Part shown: piece after piece, positions 1-7,750 of the stretch | Numbering within the stretch: the stretch's first letter is position 1 | Layout of the letters: each line of letters opens with the position of its first letter | Translations under genes and position numbers: made by a program | Source: Candidatus Poribacteria bacterium | GTDB taxonomy: Bacteria > Poribacteria > WGA-4E > WGA-3G | Assembly (NCBI GenBank): GCA_958295945.1 | Contig: OY282386.1 | Location: forward strand, 4,768,204-4,832,203 | Direction of reading: 5' to 3' | Length of the DNA stretch: 64,000 nucleotides | Notes under the pieces: model-generated | Told to the model about the DNA's origin: nothing | Databases searched by the model: none | What the model saw: the letters and a program-made list of their open reading frames with translations, nothing else

Positions 1-207
1 ATAGATGATGTGAAAATCTTTATTTTGACCTGCGGTGGCAAAAAGGAGTGGAGTCTCCGCTACGAGATTAGCAGCACTATCGGGCAGATTTTCAATGGGA
101 GTGTTATCACGGTTGTAGTTAAGCTCTTCCCAAAAAAGTTTTTTGAGTGATTCAATTCCTTTGAAATCTTGTAATAGCGTTAATATGTCTTGCATGTTGT
201 CATGCAT
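1..207 (-). CDS. N-terminal part of a protein running off the left edge, function not recognised
   Basis: The minus strand is open from position 225 to the window edge. The start at 207 (MHDNMQD) is preferred because GAGAGAAG lies just upstream of it; an upstream ATG at 225 lacks a clear ribosome site. About 69 residues are visible, including the stretches KKLFWEELNYNRD and VAETPLLFATAGQNKDFHI. The pattern (short helix, F-W-x-E-L-x-Y, then a beta strand) faintly recalls the N-terminus of large Eco57I-like or helicase-linked DNA methylases, but no catalytic motif is inside the window, so this is only a guess. It is divergent from the gene at 872. Confidence 0.55.
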   Translation of the reverse strand, partial: MHDNMQDILTLLQDFKGIESLKKLFWEELNYNRDNTPIENLPDSAANLVAETPLLFATAGQNKDFHIIY

Positions 208-225
208 TGATTCTTCTCTCTCCAT

Positions 226-871
226 AATAGATGATGCTTTATTGTAATAGTAATCATGTTAATCGTCAACAAAAATATAGACTGTGAACAGTGATACTGA
301 GACAAAATCCACAACCAATTGAAAACCACATGAAACATACATGAAATCCATTGGTCAAAACTCCAAATATCCCGATACTCTAAACCAACATCAAGTATAA
401 TAATACATAAATATCGCACACCAAATCACAAGCAAACTGAGGAACACAAAATGACATACAAACAGAAAAGCAAATGGAGAAAAAACGACATTGGTTGTTT
501 TTTTCAAAAAACCGATCAACACAGAAAACCCAAACAAACACATACCACCACTAACAGGAAAGCATCAATCAGAAAAACTAAAAAAACAACCAAAAAAACA
601 ACCAACCCGATTTCACTTTCGTACATTCACAAATTGTAACACCATATATTTTTGCATACACTCAGTATTTTTGAACTGGAAAAGCACGATATACATGATA
701 TGCTAATATCTAATTTTGCACAAAAATGTACATTTTTTATTTTCGTCTGCCCCTATATGTACAATTAGGTTATTGAAATGTCAATAAATCCACGATTTCA
801 GACTATATAAAACTGGCACAAATATTGCTCATACAATAGACAATACAGAATATGATGAGGAGATTCAAACA
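226..871. other. Intergenic region with an A/C-rich repeat element
   Basis: No convincing gene. The plus strand between about 430 and 640 is very rich in A and C. A 62-codon reading frame (451-639) has a GAGGAA site in front of it but a low-complexity Lys/Thr product, so it is not called. The notable content is the inverted/direct repeat element at 491-605, listed separately. Confidence 0.5.
491..605 (+). repeat. A/C-rich inverted plus direct repeat element, copy 1
   Basis: The left arm TTGGTTGTTTTTTTC (491-505) is answered at the right end by two direct copies of its complement, AAAAAAACAACC, at about 580-591 and 592-603. Between them lies CATACCAC (541-548). A second element with the same plan is at 5345-5450, with a different arm sequence that is still matched between left and right arms. 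Function is unknown; the paired change suggests a selected structure or a site-specific binding element. Confidence 0.5.
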
Positions 872-2119
872 GTGCGAAAAACCAATGCAATTTCAATTCT
901 TACCTATATGTTCATAACGTTAACTACAATCCTAAATATTGGGTGCAGCTTGAGTGTCCTTCAGCAGACTCCCAAAACAGTTATAGAAGAAAAACCGCAA
1001 GAAACTATTTTCACAGTGGTAGATACAACAGATATTGAAAATCCAACACTCATTACTTCTATTCGAATTCCATATCCCATCAATCCAGACAACAATGTGG
1101 TCATTGATGGAAATCACGCTTATGTTACAACCGAAAAGCACTTACATACAATAGATGTATCAACGCCACAACAACCTGTCTACCTGAAATCTTTAGAATT
1201 TGAAAATCAAATCGGCAAGGTTGTAGTTTTTAAAAGTCTTCTTGTCGTTGGATCAAAAAACGAACTTCATTTCATTGATATATCAGAACCATCACAACCT
1301 ATTCTTCATGTTACCAAACATCTAACTAATCGAAATCCATTCAATGATTTTGATGTTTGGGACACATTTCTCTATGTCCTGGGTGAGAACAATACGCTGT
1401 ATGTCTTTACAAGGGGAGATGAACAACCTAAACTCATTAGAACCGCAAGAATGTCTGATCGTTGGAAGTTTTTATATCCGAAAAACGCCAGTCAGATGGT
1501 GGAACAGGTCAAGTATCCATTGAGAGGCACATCAGGTTATCCTCATGAGTTGACACAAGGTTTACTGACAGATCGTTATTTTTTGCAAATCAAAAACAGC
1601 AAAGATGTCTCTGTTCGCTCTTCATCTGCATTTGTCGGAGTGGCAAAACTGAATACTTCAACAGATCGAATTACGGTATACAATGCAGGTTATTATCAAA
1701 GAGGTGACCGACCACACCACACACTGACTAGGGACATTCTTGTCAATATTCACAGAGATTATCTTGACTATCTCTCATCACAAACAAAACTGACTACAAC
1801 AAACAGAAAATCAGATGGTCCTAATGAAAGAGAAGAATCAACGAATCTACAGCAATTTATACCTGTATCCTCCAACGGAACGATAAATTATAAAGATAAG
1901 CAATTTATGGGTTCTATCACTGATTTTCAAATGTCAGGTAATCTGCTTTATGTCCTAAATACAAAAGGTTATCTTTCAATATTATGGTTACTACCAGTAG
2001 AGGATGAATTCTTTTCATACAGACCCGAGTTTCTATCACGGACATCATTACAGGGAAATCACCCCAAGAGGCTTGTTGTAGGTGAGAATTATGTATATCT
2101 CATAGCAACACCAGAATAA
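872..2119 (+). CDS. Lipoprotein with LVIVD-type beta-propeller repeats
   Basis: GTG start at 872 preceded by GATGAGGAG. The 415-residue product begins with a signal peptide ending in a lipobox (L-N-I-G-C, about residue 25), so it should be anchored in the outer or inner membrane. The body has repeats of the form V-D-x-x-D-I-E-N-P-T / I-D-V-S-T-P-Q-Q-P / I-D-I-S-E-P-S-Q-P, the signature of LVIVD repeats, which fold as a beta-propeller. A charged middle segment near residues 300-330 breaks the repeat pattern. No enzymatic motif is visible; a binding or scaffolding role at the cell surface is inferred. It stands alone, with about 170 bp to the next gene. Confidence 0.75.
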   Translation: MRKTNAISILTYMFITLTTILNIGCSLSVLQQTPKTVIEEKPQETIFTVVDTTDIENPTLITSIRIPYPINPDNNVVIDGNHAYVTTEKHLHTIDVSTPQQPVYLKSLEFENQIGKVVVFKSLLVVGSKNELHFIDISEPSQPILHVTKHLTNRNPFNDFDVWDTFLYVLGENNTLYVFTRGDEQPKLIRTARMSDRWKFLYPKNASQMVEQVKYPLRGTSGYPHELTQGLLTDRYFLQIKNSKDVSVRSSSAFVGVAKLNTSTDRITVYNAGYYQRGDRPHHTLTRDILVNIHRDYLDYLSSQTKLTTTNRKSDGPNEREESTNLQQFIPVSSNGTINYKDKQFMGSITDFQMSGNLLYVLNTKGYLSILWLLPVEDEFFSYRPEFLSRTSLQGNHPKRLVVGENYVYLIATPE

Positions 2120-2190
2120 AAACTGTTAGGCCTTACAAGAAAACGACAAGAAAACGATAGGCGCGCTTTAATGGAGATTAATAAGAGATT

Positions 2191-2240
2191 TTCGGTAATT
2201 CTGATCTTCCCAAACCCGGATCTTCCTCCAGATTACCGAA
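2191..2240. terminator. Hairpin after the LVIVD gene
   Basis: Arms TTCGGTAATTCTG (2191-2203) and CAGATTACCGAA (2229-2240) pair with one bulge. It lies between two genes on the same strand and is followed by AT-rich sequence rather than a clean T run, so it may be a terminator or one of the many intergenic palindromes. Confidence 0.35.
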
Positions 2241-2293
2241 TTAATAAAATAATCTTCATGCAAGCACACTGAAATTGATGAGGAAAACCACCA

Positions 2294-3124
2294 GTGAAAC
2301 TGCCAACCATTCAAATCGCATCACATCAAATCACACGCCTGATTATCGGTGGTAATCCATATAGTGGTATATCTCACCATTCCGCTGCTGCTTCAAAAGC
2401 AATGGAGGATTACTATACCACAAACCAAATAATTTCAGACCTTACACAAGCAGAACAGCACGGTATCAACACCGTGCTTGCCCGTGCTGATAAGCATATC
2501 ATGCGTACTCTCAACGAATATTGGAATACTGGCGGAAAAATTCAATGGATTGCCCAAACGCCAAAATCAACTGAATATAACAGCCTTAACGACTATCTTC
2601 AAATTATTGCGCGATATAATCCCATCGCTATCTATCATCACGGTGGCACAACCGATATGTTGTTTGCTGAAGGAAAACTCTATACAATTCAGGACAACCT
2701 AAAGTCCATTCGTGAACTCGGTTGTGCAGTTGGAATCGGAACACACGACCCACATATATTGAAGTCCTGCTATTCTGAAGGATTTGATGTTGACTTTTAT
2801 GTATGTGCATTATATAATCATACAAAACACAGAGAAATGTATCTATCTGTGGACCGTGATATTGCAGTCTCAGCAATACAAGCTGTCCCAACCCCAATAA
2901 TCGCCATAAAGGTCCTAGCAGCAGGTAGAAACGAACCAAACAATGCATTCAAATTCGCTCTTGAGAATATCAAACCGAATGATGCAATGGCAGTCGGGAT
3001 GTATACCCGATTTCAACCTGACCAGATTCAGCAAAACGCTGTCACTGTAGCAGAACTCATTAGAAAGATAGAACATGAAAAGAATAGTCGAACAAGAAGT
3101 CCTGGACACTGTGGAAGCCGCTGA
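2294..3124 (+). CDS. TIM-barrel-like protein, possibly aldo/keto-reductase related
   Basis: GTG start at 2294 after GATGAGGAAAA. The 276-residue cytoplasmic product alternates strands and helices typical of a TIM barrel: I-I-G-G-N-P-Y-S-G near the start, G-I-N-T-V-L-A-R-A-D, I-A-I-Y-H-H-G-G, G-I-G-T-H-D-P and I-A-I-K-V-L-A-A-G-R. The order is reminiscent of aldo/keto reductases, and the late I-K-V-L-A-A-G-R strand recurs in uncharacterised relatives, but the classical Asp-Tyr-Lys-His tetrad cannot be assigned. The last 50 bases overlap the start of the methyltransferase at 3075, so the two are probably co-translated. Confidence 0.6.
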   Translation: MKLPTIQIASHQITRLIIGGNPYSGISHHSAAASKAMEDYYTTNQIISDLTQAEQHGINTVLARADKHIMRTLNEYWNTGGKIQWIAQTPKSTEYNSLNDYLQIIARYNPIAIYHHGGTTDMLFAEGKLYTIQDNLKSIRELGCAVGIGTHDPHILKSCYSEGFDVDFYVCALYNHTKHREMYLSVDRDIAVSAIQAVPTPIIAIKVLAAGRNEPNNAFKFALENIKPNDAMAVGMYTRFQPDQIQQNAVTVAELIRKIEHEKNSRTRSPGHCGSR

Positions 3125-3749
3125 AGAATACGATGCAATGGAGCACGGTGAGGTAGACGAAGCATTCGTCAATCGGGTTATAGAACTCGGGGCAGATGCA
3201 GGCCACTACCTTGATGTCGGCACAGGTCCAGCACAGATCCCAATCCTACTTGCACAAAAATGTCCCAAAATACAAATCACCGCAATTGATCTGTCAAAAG
3301 AGATGTTAAAAATCGCAAAACGACACGTTGAAGATGCCAATCTAACAGATCGTATTACACTTGAACTTATTGATGCAAAAGTCTTGCCCTACCCAGACAG
3401 CGGATTTGACGGACTTATCTCCAATAGTATCGTACATCACATACATGATGCTGAGAAAGCACTACAAGAAATGGGTAGAGTTGTTAAACCAGACGGTGTC
3501 GTGCTAATTCGAGATCTCATCCGTCCAGAATCACTTGCAGATGCACAATCATTCGTTGATCGTTATGCCGCTGATGACACCCCCTACCAGCAAAAACTCT
3601 ATTATGACTCCTTCCTCGCTGCATTCACAATTGCCGAAGTCAATCAGATGTTATCAAACATGGACATGCCGGGGACAACAGTAGTCCAAAGCACAGATAG
3701 GCACTGGTCTATTGAACGTTCAGTCAGGGTTATTTATAGTAAAGTTTAG
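3075..3749 (+). CDS. Class I SAM-dependent methyltransferase
   Basis: The 224-residue product has motif I as D-V-G-T-G-P-A-Q (about residues 43-50), an acidic strand end I-D-L-S-K-E (motif II), and N-S-I-V-H-H-I-H-D followed by G-R-V-V-K-P-D-G (motifs IV-VI). This is the Rossmann-type Methyltransf_11/25 fold. The substrate is unknown; the family methylates small molecules such as quinones and tetrapyrrole precursors. The start overlaps the preceding gene. The last few codons and the stop lie inside a MITE-like repeat that begins at 3735, so the natural C-terminus may have been replaced. Confidence 0.8.
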   Translation: MKRIVEQEVLDTVEAAEEYDAMEHGEVDEAFVNRVIELGADAGHYLDVGTGPAQIPILLAQKCPKIQITAIDLSKEMLKIAKRHVEDANLTDRITLELIDAKVLPYPDSGFDGLISNSIVHHIHDAEKALQEMGRVVKPDGVVLIRDLIRPESLADAQSFVDRYAADDTPYQQKLYYDSFLAAFTIAEVNQMLSNMDMPGTTVVQSTDRHWSIERSVRVIYSKV

Positions 3750-3853
3750 AATTAAGAAGACATTTCAATGCACTTGCAAGTACCACAAGTCCCGTAGGGG
3801 CGAGGTTTCCTCGCCCTCTGAGGCGTGTCCTATTAATTGTAAATTCCACTATA
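3735..3853. mobile_element. MITE-like element, TATAGT family (divergent copy)
   Basis: Ends are TATAGTAAAG on the left and CCACTATA on the right, with TA at both borders, which fits a TA target as used by IS630/Tc1-type elements. The middle carries a GGGGCGAGGTTTCCTCGCCC hairpin like the other copies (15117, 20038, 48737, 51453, 55953). It overlaps the 3' end of the methyltransferase gene. Confidence 0.5.
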
Positions 3854-4557
3854 GTTTTCGGTCTTTCTTGTGTTCTTTTCACAAATGCTAAATGCTCCAA
3901 ACCGGTAGGCGCGGTTTCCTAACCGCACCGAATTTTGTGCGAATACCTTTCATAGTCAGTGCCTTGTAAGTTCCAGTGCTGTTGGGAAACCGCACCTACC
4001 GTCCTGGACACTAACTTTCAGTAACTCTCTATTTGGAAAGTACTTAAAACTAAATAGTCCTGTGCATAGATTGGGTGTGTAAAGTTCTTGGCACTAACTT
4101 CTCACCATGAATTGTAGGGGCGGGTCTCTGTGCCCGCCCGTCGCCTTACAGGACAAGGAATGACGGGGCACAGAGACCCGGGGAATCATAGCGAATACCA
4201 AACGCGTATTCGTCTAAGCGCATTCATACCCGACAAATGCCACTTATTCTTAATTTTCGAGATGCAGAAGCAAGACAATAGAATCCCAATAGATTCACCA
4301 TGTAATCCATTGTCCTCAACACCCAAAAAGACCCATACCCAACACTCAAATAAGTTATAATTATCAATAGTTTGATTCTTAATTCAATAGGTTGGGTTAA
4401 GTAACGAATTCCAACATGATGAAATCTATTGAGCAAGATTTTTGGGTTTCGGACATCAACCAACCGAAGGATACATTTGGGGTAAATTATAGAACTCAAA
4501 CTACGATTGAATTCAAACAAATTGCACACAACACTAAAAAAGGAAGGAACATCAGAA
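3854..4557. other. Intergenic region made of palindromic repeats
   Basis: No gene is supported. It holds a pair of inverted modules (about 3901-3930, reading GGTAGGCGCGGTTTCCTAACC, and about 3982-4000, its complement), a GGTGTGTAAAGTTCTTG motif at 4073-4090, and the repeat at 4109-4238. The stretch from 4280 to 4557 is leader sequence for the gene at 4558, with a GGAAGGAA ribosome site just before that start. Confidence 0.55.
4109..4238. repeat. Nested palindromic repeat (GGGTCTCTGTGCC family), copy 1
   Basis: Contains GGGTCTCTGTGCC and its complement GGCACAGAGACCC around a short spacer, then GAATACCAAACGCGTATTCGTC and CATTCATACC. Near-identical copies lie at 16555-16686 and, reversed and expanded, at 38774-39018. 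Confidence 0.8.
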
Positions 4558-5321
4558 TGACACAAGGACAAATCAAGGAACACATCAGCAAAGTCCACGC
4601 ACGACACTGCAATTGGGAAACCAAAGGAACCGCATTTGACTATGCCCATGACCTTTGGGATACCGCACTCCAATGTATTGAACACAAAGACACTGCCGAC
4701 AAAACAGAACTCGCAAAACAAACCCATGACATACTCCACAGTACAGGAAGTCTTGCAAAATGCCTCACAGACAACTTCAGAAAACTCGTTATCCTCCATC
4801 ACGTACGAGGACTCACAACATCACGAACCATTGACTTCATCCTACCCGATGAGACACTAAAAGATGTGACACCCTTCCACGTATTCAAATTCTCAAACGT
4901 CTGTGGATACGACAACATAAAAAACTTCCTACTCATGCGAGTGATTTACCTAAAGCCCACAGACCCACGATGGCCTGAGAAAAAATACGGTGCATACTGG
5001 GAACAAGAAAGGAGAGCATACTTAGACACTATAAACGACATTCCCCTCACACGCATAAAGGAGCAAATCAATGCTCTATTTGAACACTATCAGACGCTTG
5101 AGACACACTTCAGAGCAGCCTTCGAAAGCAAGGAAATAGAGAGACTCCATAAAGCAAAGTTACAAACCATCGCCGCAATAAACATACTCACAGGCAACAC
5201 AGGCACCAACCTAAAACAAGAAATCACTCCCAAAAACGTCACACAAAACCTACTCAACGGTATTACCACAAACCAAAAACAGATTACGACCAACCAAGGT
5301 CAAGATCTGTCCAGAAAATGA
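4558..5321 (+). CDS. Protein of unknown function, orphan-like
   Basis: Start at 4558 (MTQGQIKEH) chosen for the GGAAGGAA site 8-10 bases upstream; the frame stays open further upstream but that part looks non-coding. The product has about 254 residues, is hydrophilic, has no signal peptide or membrane segment, and looks mostly helical. A conserved-looking core reads P-R-W-P-E-K-K-Y-G-A-Y-W-E-Q-E-R-R-A-Y-L; the C-terminal 50 residues are Thr/Asn/Gln-rich and disordered. Codons are strongly A/C-biased compared with neighbours, which suggests transfer or unusual selection. The gene ends 24 bp before the repeat element at 5345. I do not recognise the family. Confidence 0.6.
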
Positions 5322-5344
5322 ACAATAATAGAAAAAACATACCC

Positions 5345-5450
5345 TATTTACTTGTTTTTTCAAATTTAGACAGAATTAAATGCCGCCATGAACCCATACC
5401 ACAACAGAATCGGAAGCACATTTCACAAAAACAAGAAAAACAAGTAAATA
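5345..5450 (+). repeat. A/C-rich inverted plus direct repeat element, copy 2
   Basis: Left arm TATTTACTTGTTTTTTC (5345-5361) pairs with AAAAACAAGTAAATA (5436-5450); a second direct copy of the arm core, CAAAAACAAG, lies at 5426-5435. CATACCAC occurs at 5395-5402, as in copy 1. It follows the orphan gene at 4558 directly. Confidence 0.55.
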
Positions 5451-5680
5451 TAAAATTTTCGTAGGACTTTCATACCTTCATGCACAGGAGCAGGCACGCT
5501 CCGCGTACCATTTTTTCTTTTTTTGGAAGGGTTTCAAATTCAACATAATTCACGCGTATGTTGATGGACATCTCAAGGAAATTACCCAATTTATTTCCTA
5601 ATCTTCATAGGGGACTAAAGAAAGCAGAAGTGTGTATATCTGTGCCAAAAACTTTACACACCCGCATAGATTCCATAGAC

Positions 5681-5708
5681 TTGACAAAAAATGCACTCGT
5701 GCTATAAT
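5681..5708 (+). promoter_or_regulatory. Sigma-70-type promoter for the epimerase operon
   Basis: TTGACA (5681-5686), 16-bp spacer, TATAAT (5703-5708), about 46 bp before the ATG at 5754. An AAAAACTTTACACACC motif at 5647-5662 lies just upstream, as it does at 51753. Confidence 0.8.
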
Positions 5709-5753
5709 ACCATTCAAATCTAAATAATGATTATTAGTTAAGAAAGGCATTAC

Positions 5754-6650
5754 ATGAAAGTACTAATCACTGGTGCAAGTGGTCGCCTCGGTCCGTATGT
5801 AATCCGAGAATTAGCAGAACAACACACACTTGTCCTCATGTCGCGCAGACAACCTCCCGATGAATTCGCAAACATCCCTTTTATTCAAGGAGACTTAAAC
5901 AACTTTGAAGACTGTCAACGGGCCGTTGAAGGTGTAGATGCAATTCAACACCTCGGTGCACAACCCAATCCTGTTGACCACCCCGATTTACGACCACGTG
6001 CTGAAGAACAAGGTATTCAATTTGATGCAACATTCAAAACCAACATGCTCGGAACATACTATCTACTACAAGCCGCAATTGAAGCAGATGTGAAGACTAT
6101 CGTCATGTCTGGTAGCAACTGTGCATTTGGACACGGTTTCCGTATAAGCAAAACACACATGCCAATAGACTACCTACCCCTTGACGAAGAACACCCCTGC
6201 TATCCAGAGGATTCTTATAGCTTCTCCAAACGTTGTGGTGAAGATTTACTTGCAAGTTATACACGCGCCTACGGTATCCGAACCTACATGACCCGTCCTG
6301 CAGGAATCACCCCAGAAGAACGTAGAAAACAGATAGCAGAAAATGCCAAACCAACAAGCGGATGGACACCGTGGCTCTGGTGTTGGGTTGGAAGTGAAGA
6401 TGTAGCAAGTGCACATCGTATGATAATGGAAAAAGCAGATACACTCCCACCCCACGATGTCTACCTATTAAATGCAGATGATACAGTTGCTTTGGAGCCA
6501 TCCCTTCAACTCGTTGAACGATTTAAACCTGAATTCCTCCCAAAAGTCAAATCGTTAGAAGGACATCAATCGTTTTTCAATTGCGATAAACTCAAAAACG
6601 CTGTTGGGTGGCAACATGAAACATCGTGGAGGAAATATCTTGGCAACTAA
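5754..6650 (+). CDS. NAD(P)-dependent epimerase/dehydratase (extended SDR)
   Basis: The 298-residue product starts M-K-V-L-I-T-G-A-S-G-R-L-G, a G-x-x-G-x-x-G dinucleotide site. The catalytic pair is D-S-Y-S-F-S-K (Y-x-x-x-K near residues 155-159), followed by T-R-P-A-G-I-T. Members act on nucleotide sugars or related hydroxy/keto substrates in the cytoplasm; the substrate cannot be told. The RBS AGAAAGG precedes the ATG and a consensus promoter is at 5681. Its end overlaps the oxidoreductase start by 11 bp, indicating an operon for sugar or polyol metabolism. Confidence 0.85.
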   Translation: MKVLITGASGRLGPYVIRELAEQHTLVLMSRRQPPDEFANIPFIQGDLNNFEDCQRAVEGVDAIQHLGAQPNPVDHPDLRPRAEEQGIQFDATFKTNMLGTYYLLQAAIEADVKTIVMSGSNCAFGHGFRISKTHMPIDYLPLDEEHPCYPEDSYSFSKRCGEDLLASYTRAYGIRTYMTRPAGITPEERRKQIAENAKPTSGWTPWLWCWVGSEDVASAHRMIMEKADTLPPHDVYLLNADDTVALEPSLQLVERFKPEFLPKVKSLEGHQSFFNCDKLKNAVGWQHETSWRKYLGN

Positions 6651-7722
6651 CAACATTGTACGTATCGGTGTAATTGGTGTCGGTAGTATATCCGTTCGGG
6701 GAATCCTGCCGCATCTCACACAGGATGATGTGCAAGACAGACTACAGGTCACCGCTGTCTGCGATCCTGTTCCCGGTAGAGCACAAGCTGCTGCAGAAAA
6801 ATTCAATGTGCCGCATGCATACCAAACTTTTGAAGAACTATTAGCAGATGGACATGTAGACGCAGTCTCAATTGCATCCCCTATTGGACTTCATTATGAA
6901 CAAGGAAAACTCGCCATAGAACACGGTCTACATGCACATTTCAATAAAACAATGACAACCACTGTGGATGAAGCAGATGATTTGATTGAATCTGCCGCAC
7001 AAAAAGGAGTCCAATTAGTTGCATCACCAGGTCAGATGCTACGCCCTATTCATCAAGAGATCAAGAGACTAATTGAAGATGGGGCAATCGGGACGTTAAC
7101 ATGGGCAGCAACAGGTTCCTCCTTCGGTAGATACCACGAAAGCGAATCTGTACGACAAGGGGATGATGTCCTTTCAAATATCAATCCTGCATGGTATTTC
7201 CGAAAACCGGGTGGCGGTCCTCTATACGACATGACCGTTTACGGATTACATACGATGACCGGTATCCTCGGTCCTGTCAAAAGGGTAACTGCTTTCTCTG
7301 GTGTGCGAGTAAAGGAACGTGAATTCCGCGGTGAAATGCTAGCGTGCGACATGGACGATAACACCTTCATCCTACTTGATTTCGGTGAAGCATTCTTCGG
7401 TTTCATATATGGCGCAGCCGCAGGACACGCTATCAGAGGTGGACTGGCAATAAATGGCACAGCTGGTTCCATTGAGGGAAGCACAATCAACGGAAATCCA
7501 ATTGATGCGCCAAAAAGGGAATTGCCACACGTTGTTGGTCCGCATAGGAGTATACAGGAAGCGCATGTTTTTGAAGACATCATGCAACTTGTCGACTGGA
7601 TTCGCGAGGACAAACCATCCATCGTGACTGCTGAACATGCCCGCCATGTCATAGAGATATTCGATGCAGGATACCAATCCGCACAAACAGGTCAGGCTCA
7701 AACGTTACGCACTACATTTTGA
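6640..7722 (+). CDS. Gfo/Idh/MocA family oxidoreductase
   Basis: TTG at 6640 is chosen because GGAGG lies at 6628-6632 and the product then begins with the Rossmann strand I-V-R-I-G-V-I-G-V-G-S-I-S; an in-frame ATG at 6604 is buried in the previous gene. About 360 residues. The N-terminal NAD(P) domain contains the family hallmark A-S-P-I-G-L-H-Y and, in place of the usual E-K-P, the sequence N-K-T (H-F-N-K-T-M-T-T-T). The C-terminal domain has Y-D-M-T-V-Y-G-L-H-T, with the expected D and H of the active site. Probably oxidises or reduces a sugar or cyclitol together with the upstream SDR. Confidence 0.85.
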   Translation: MATNNIVRIGVIGVGSISVRGILPHLTQDDVQDRLQVTAVCDPVPGRAQAAAEKFNVPHAYQTFEELLADGHVDAVSIASPIGLHYEQGKLAIEHGLHAHFNKTMTTTVDEADDLIESAAQKGVQLVASPGQMLRPIHQEIKRLIEDGAIGTLTWAATGSSFGRYHESESVRQGDDVLSNINPAWYFRKPGGGPLYDMTVYGLHTMTGILGPVKRVTAFSGVRVKEREFRGEMLACDMDDNTFILLDFGEAFFGFIYGAAAGHAIRGGLAINGTAGSIEGSTINGNPIDAPKRELPHVVGPHRSIQEAHVFEDIMQLVDWIREDKPSIVTAEHARHVIEIFDAGYQSAQTGQAQTLRTTF

Positions 7723-7750
7723 TATTATCCATTGACATAAAAGGAGTCCT

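Noticed and set aside
451-639. 62-codon frame with a ribosome site
   Set aside because: Low-complexity Lys/Thr product that overlaps the inverted-repeat element; more likely chance in A/C-rich DNA.
4416-4557. Longer N-terminus for the gene at 4558
   Set aside because: No ribosome site at 4416, whereas GGAAGGAA precedes 4558.
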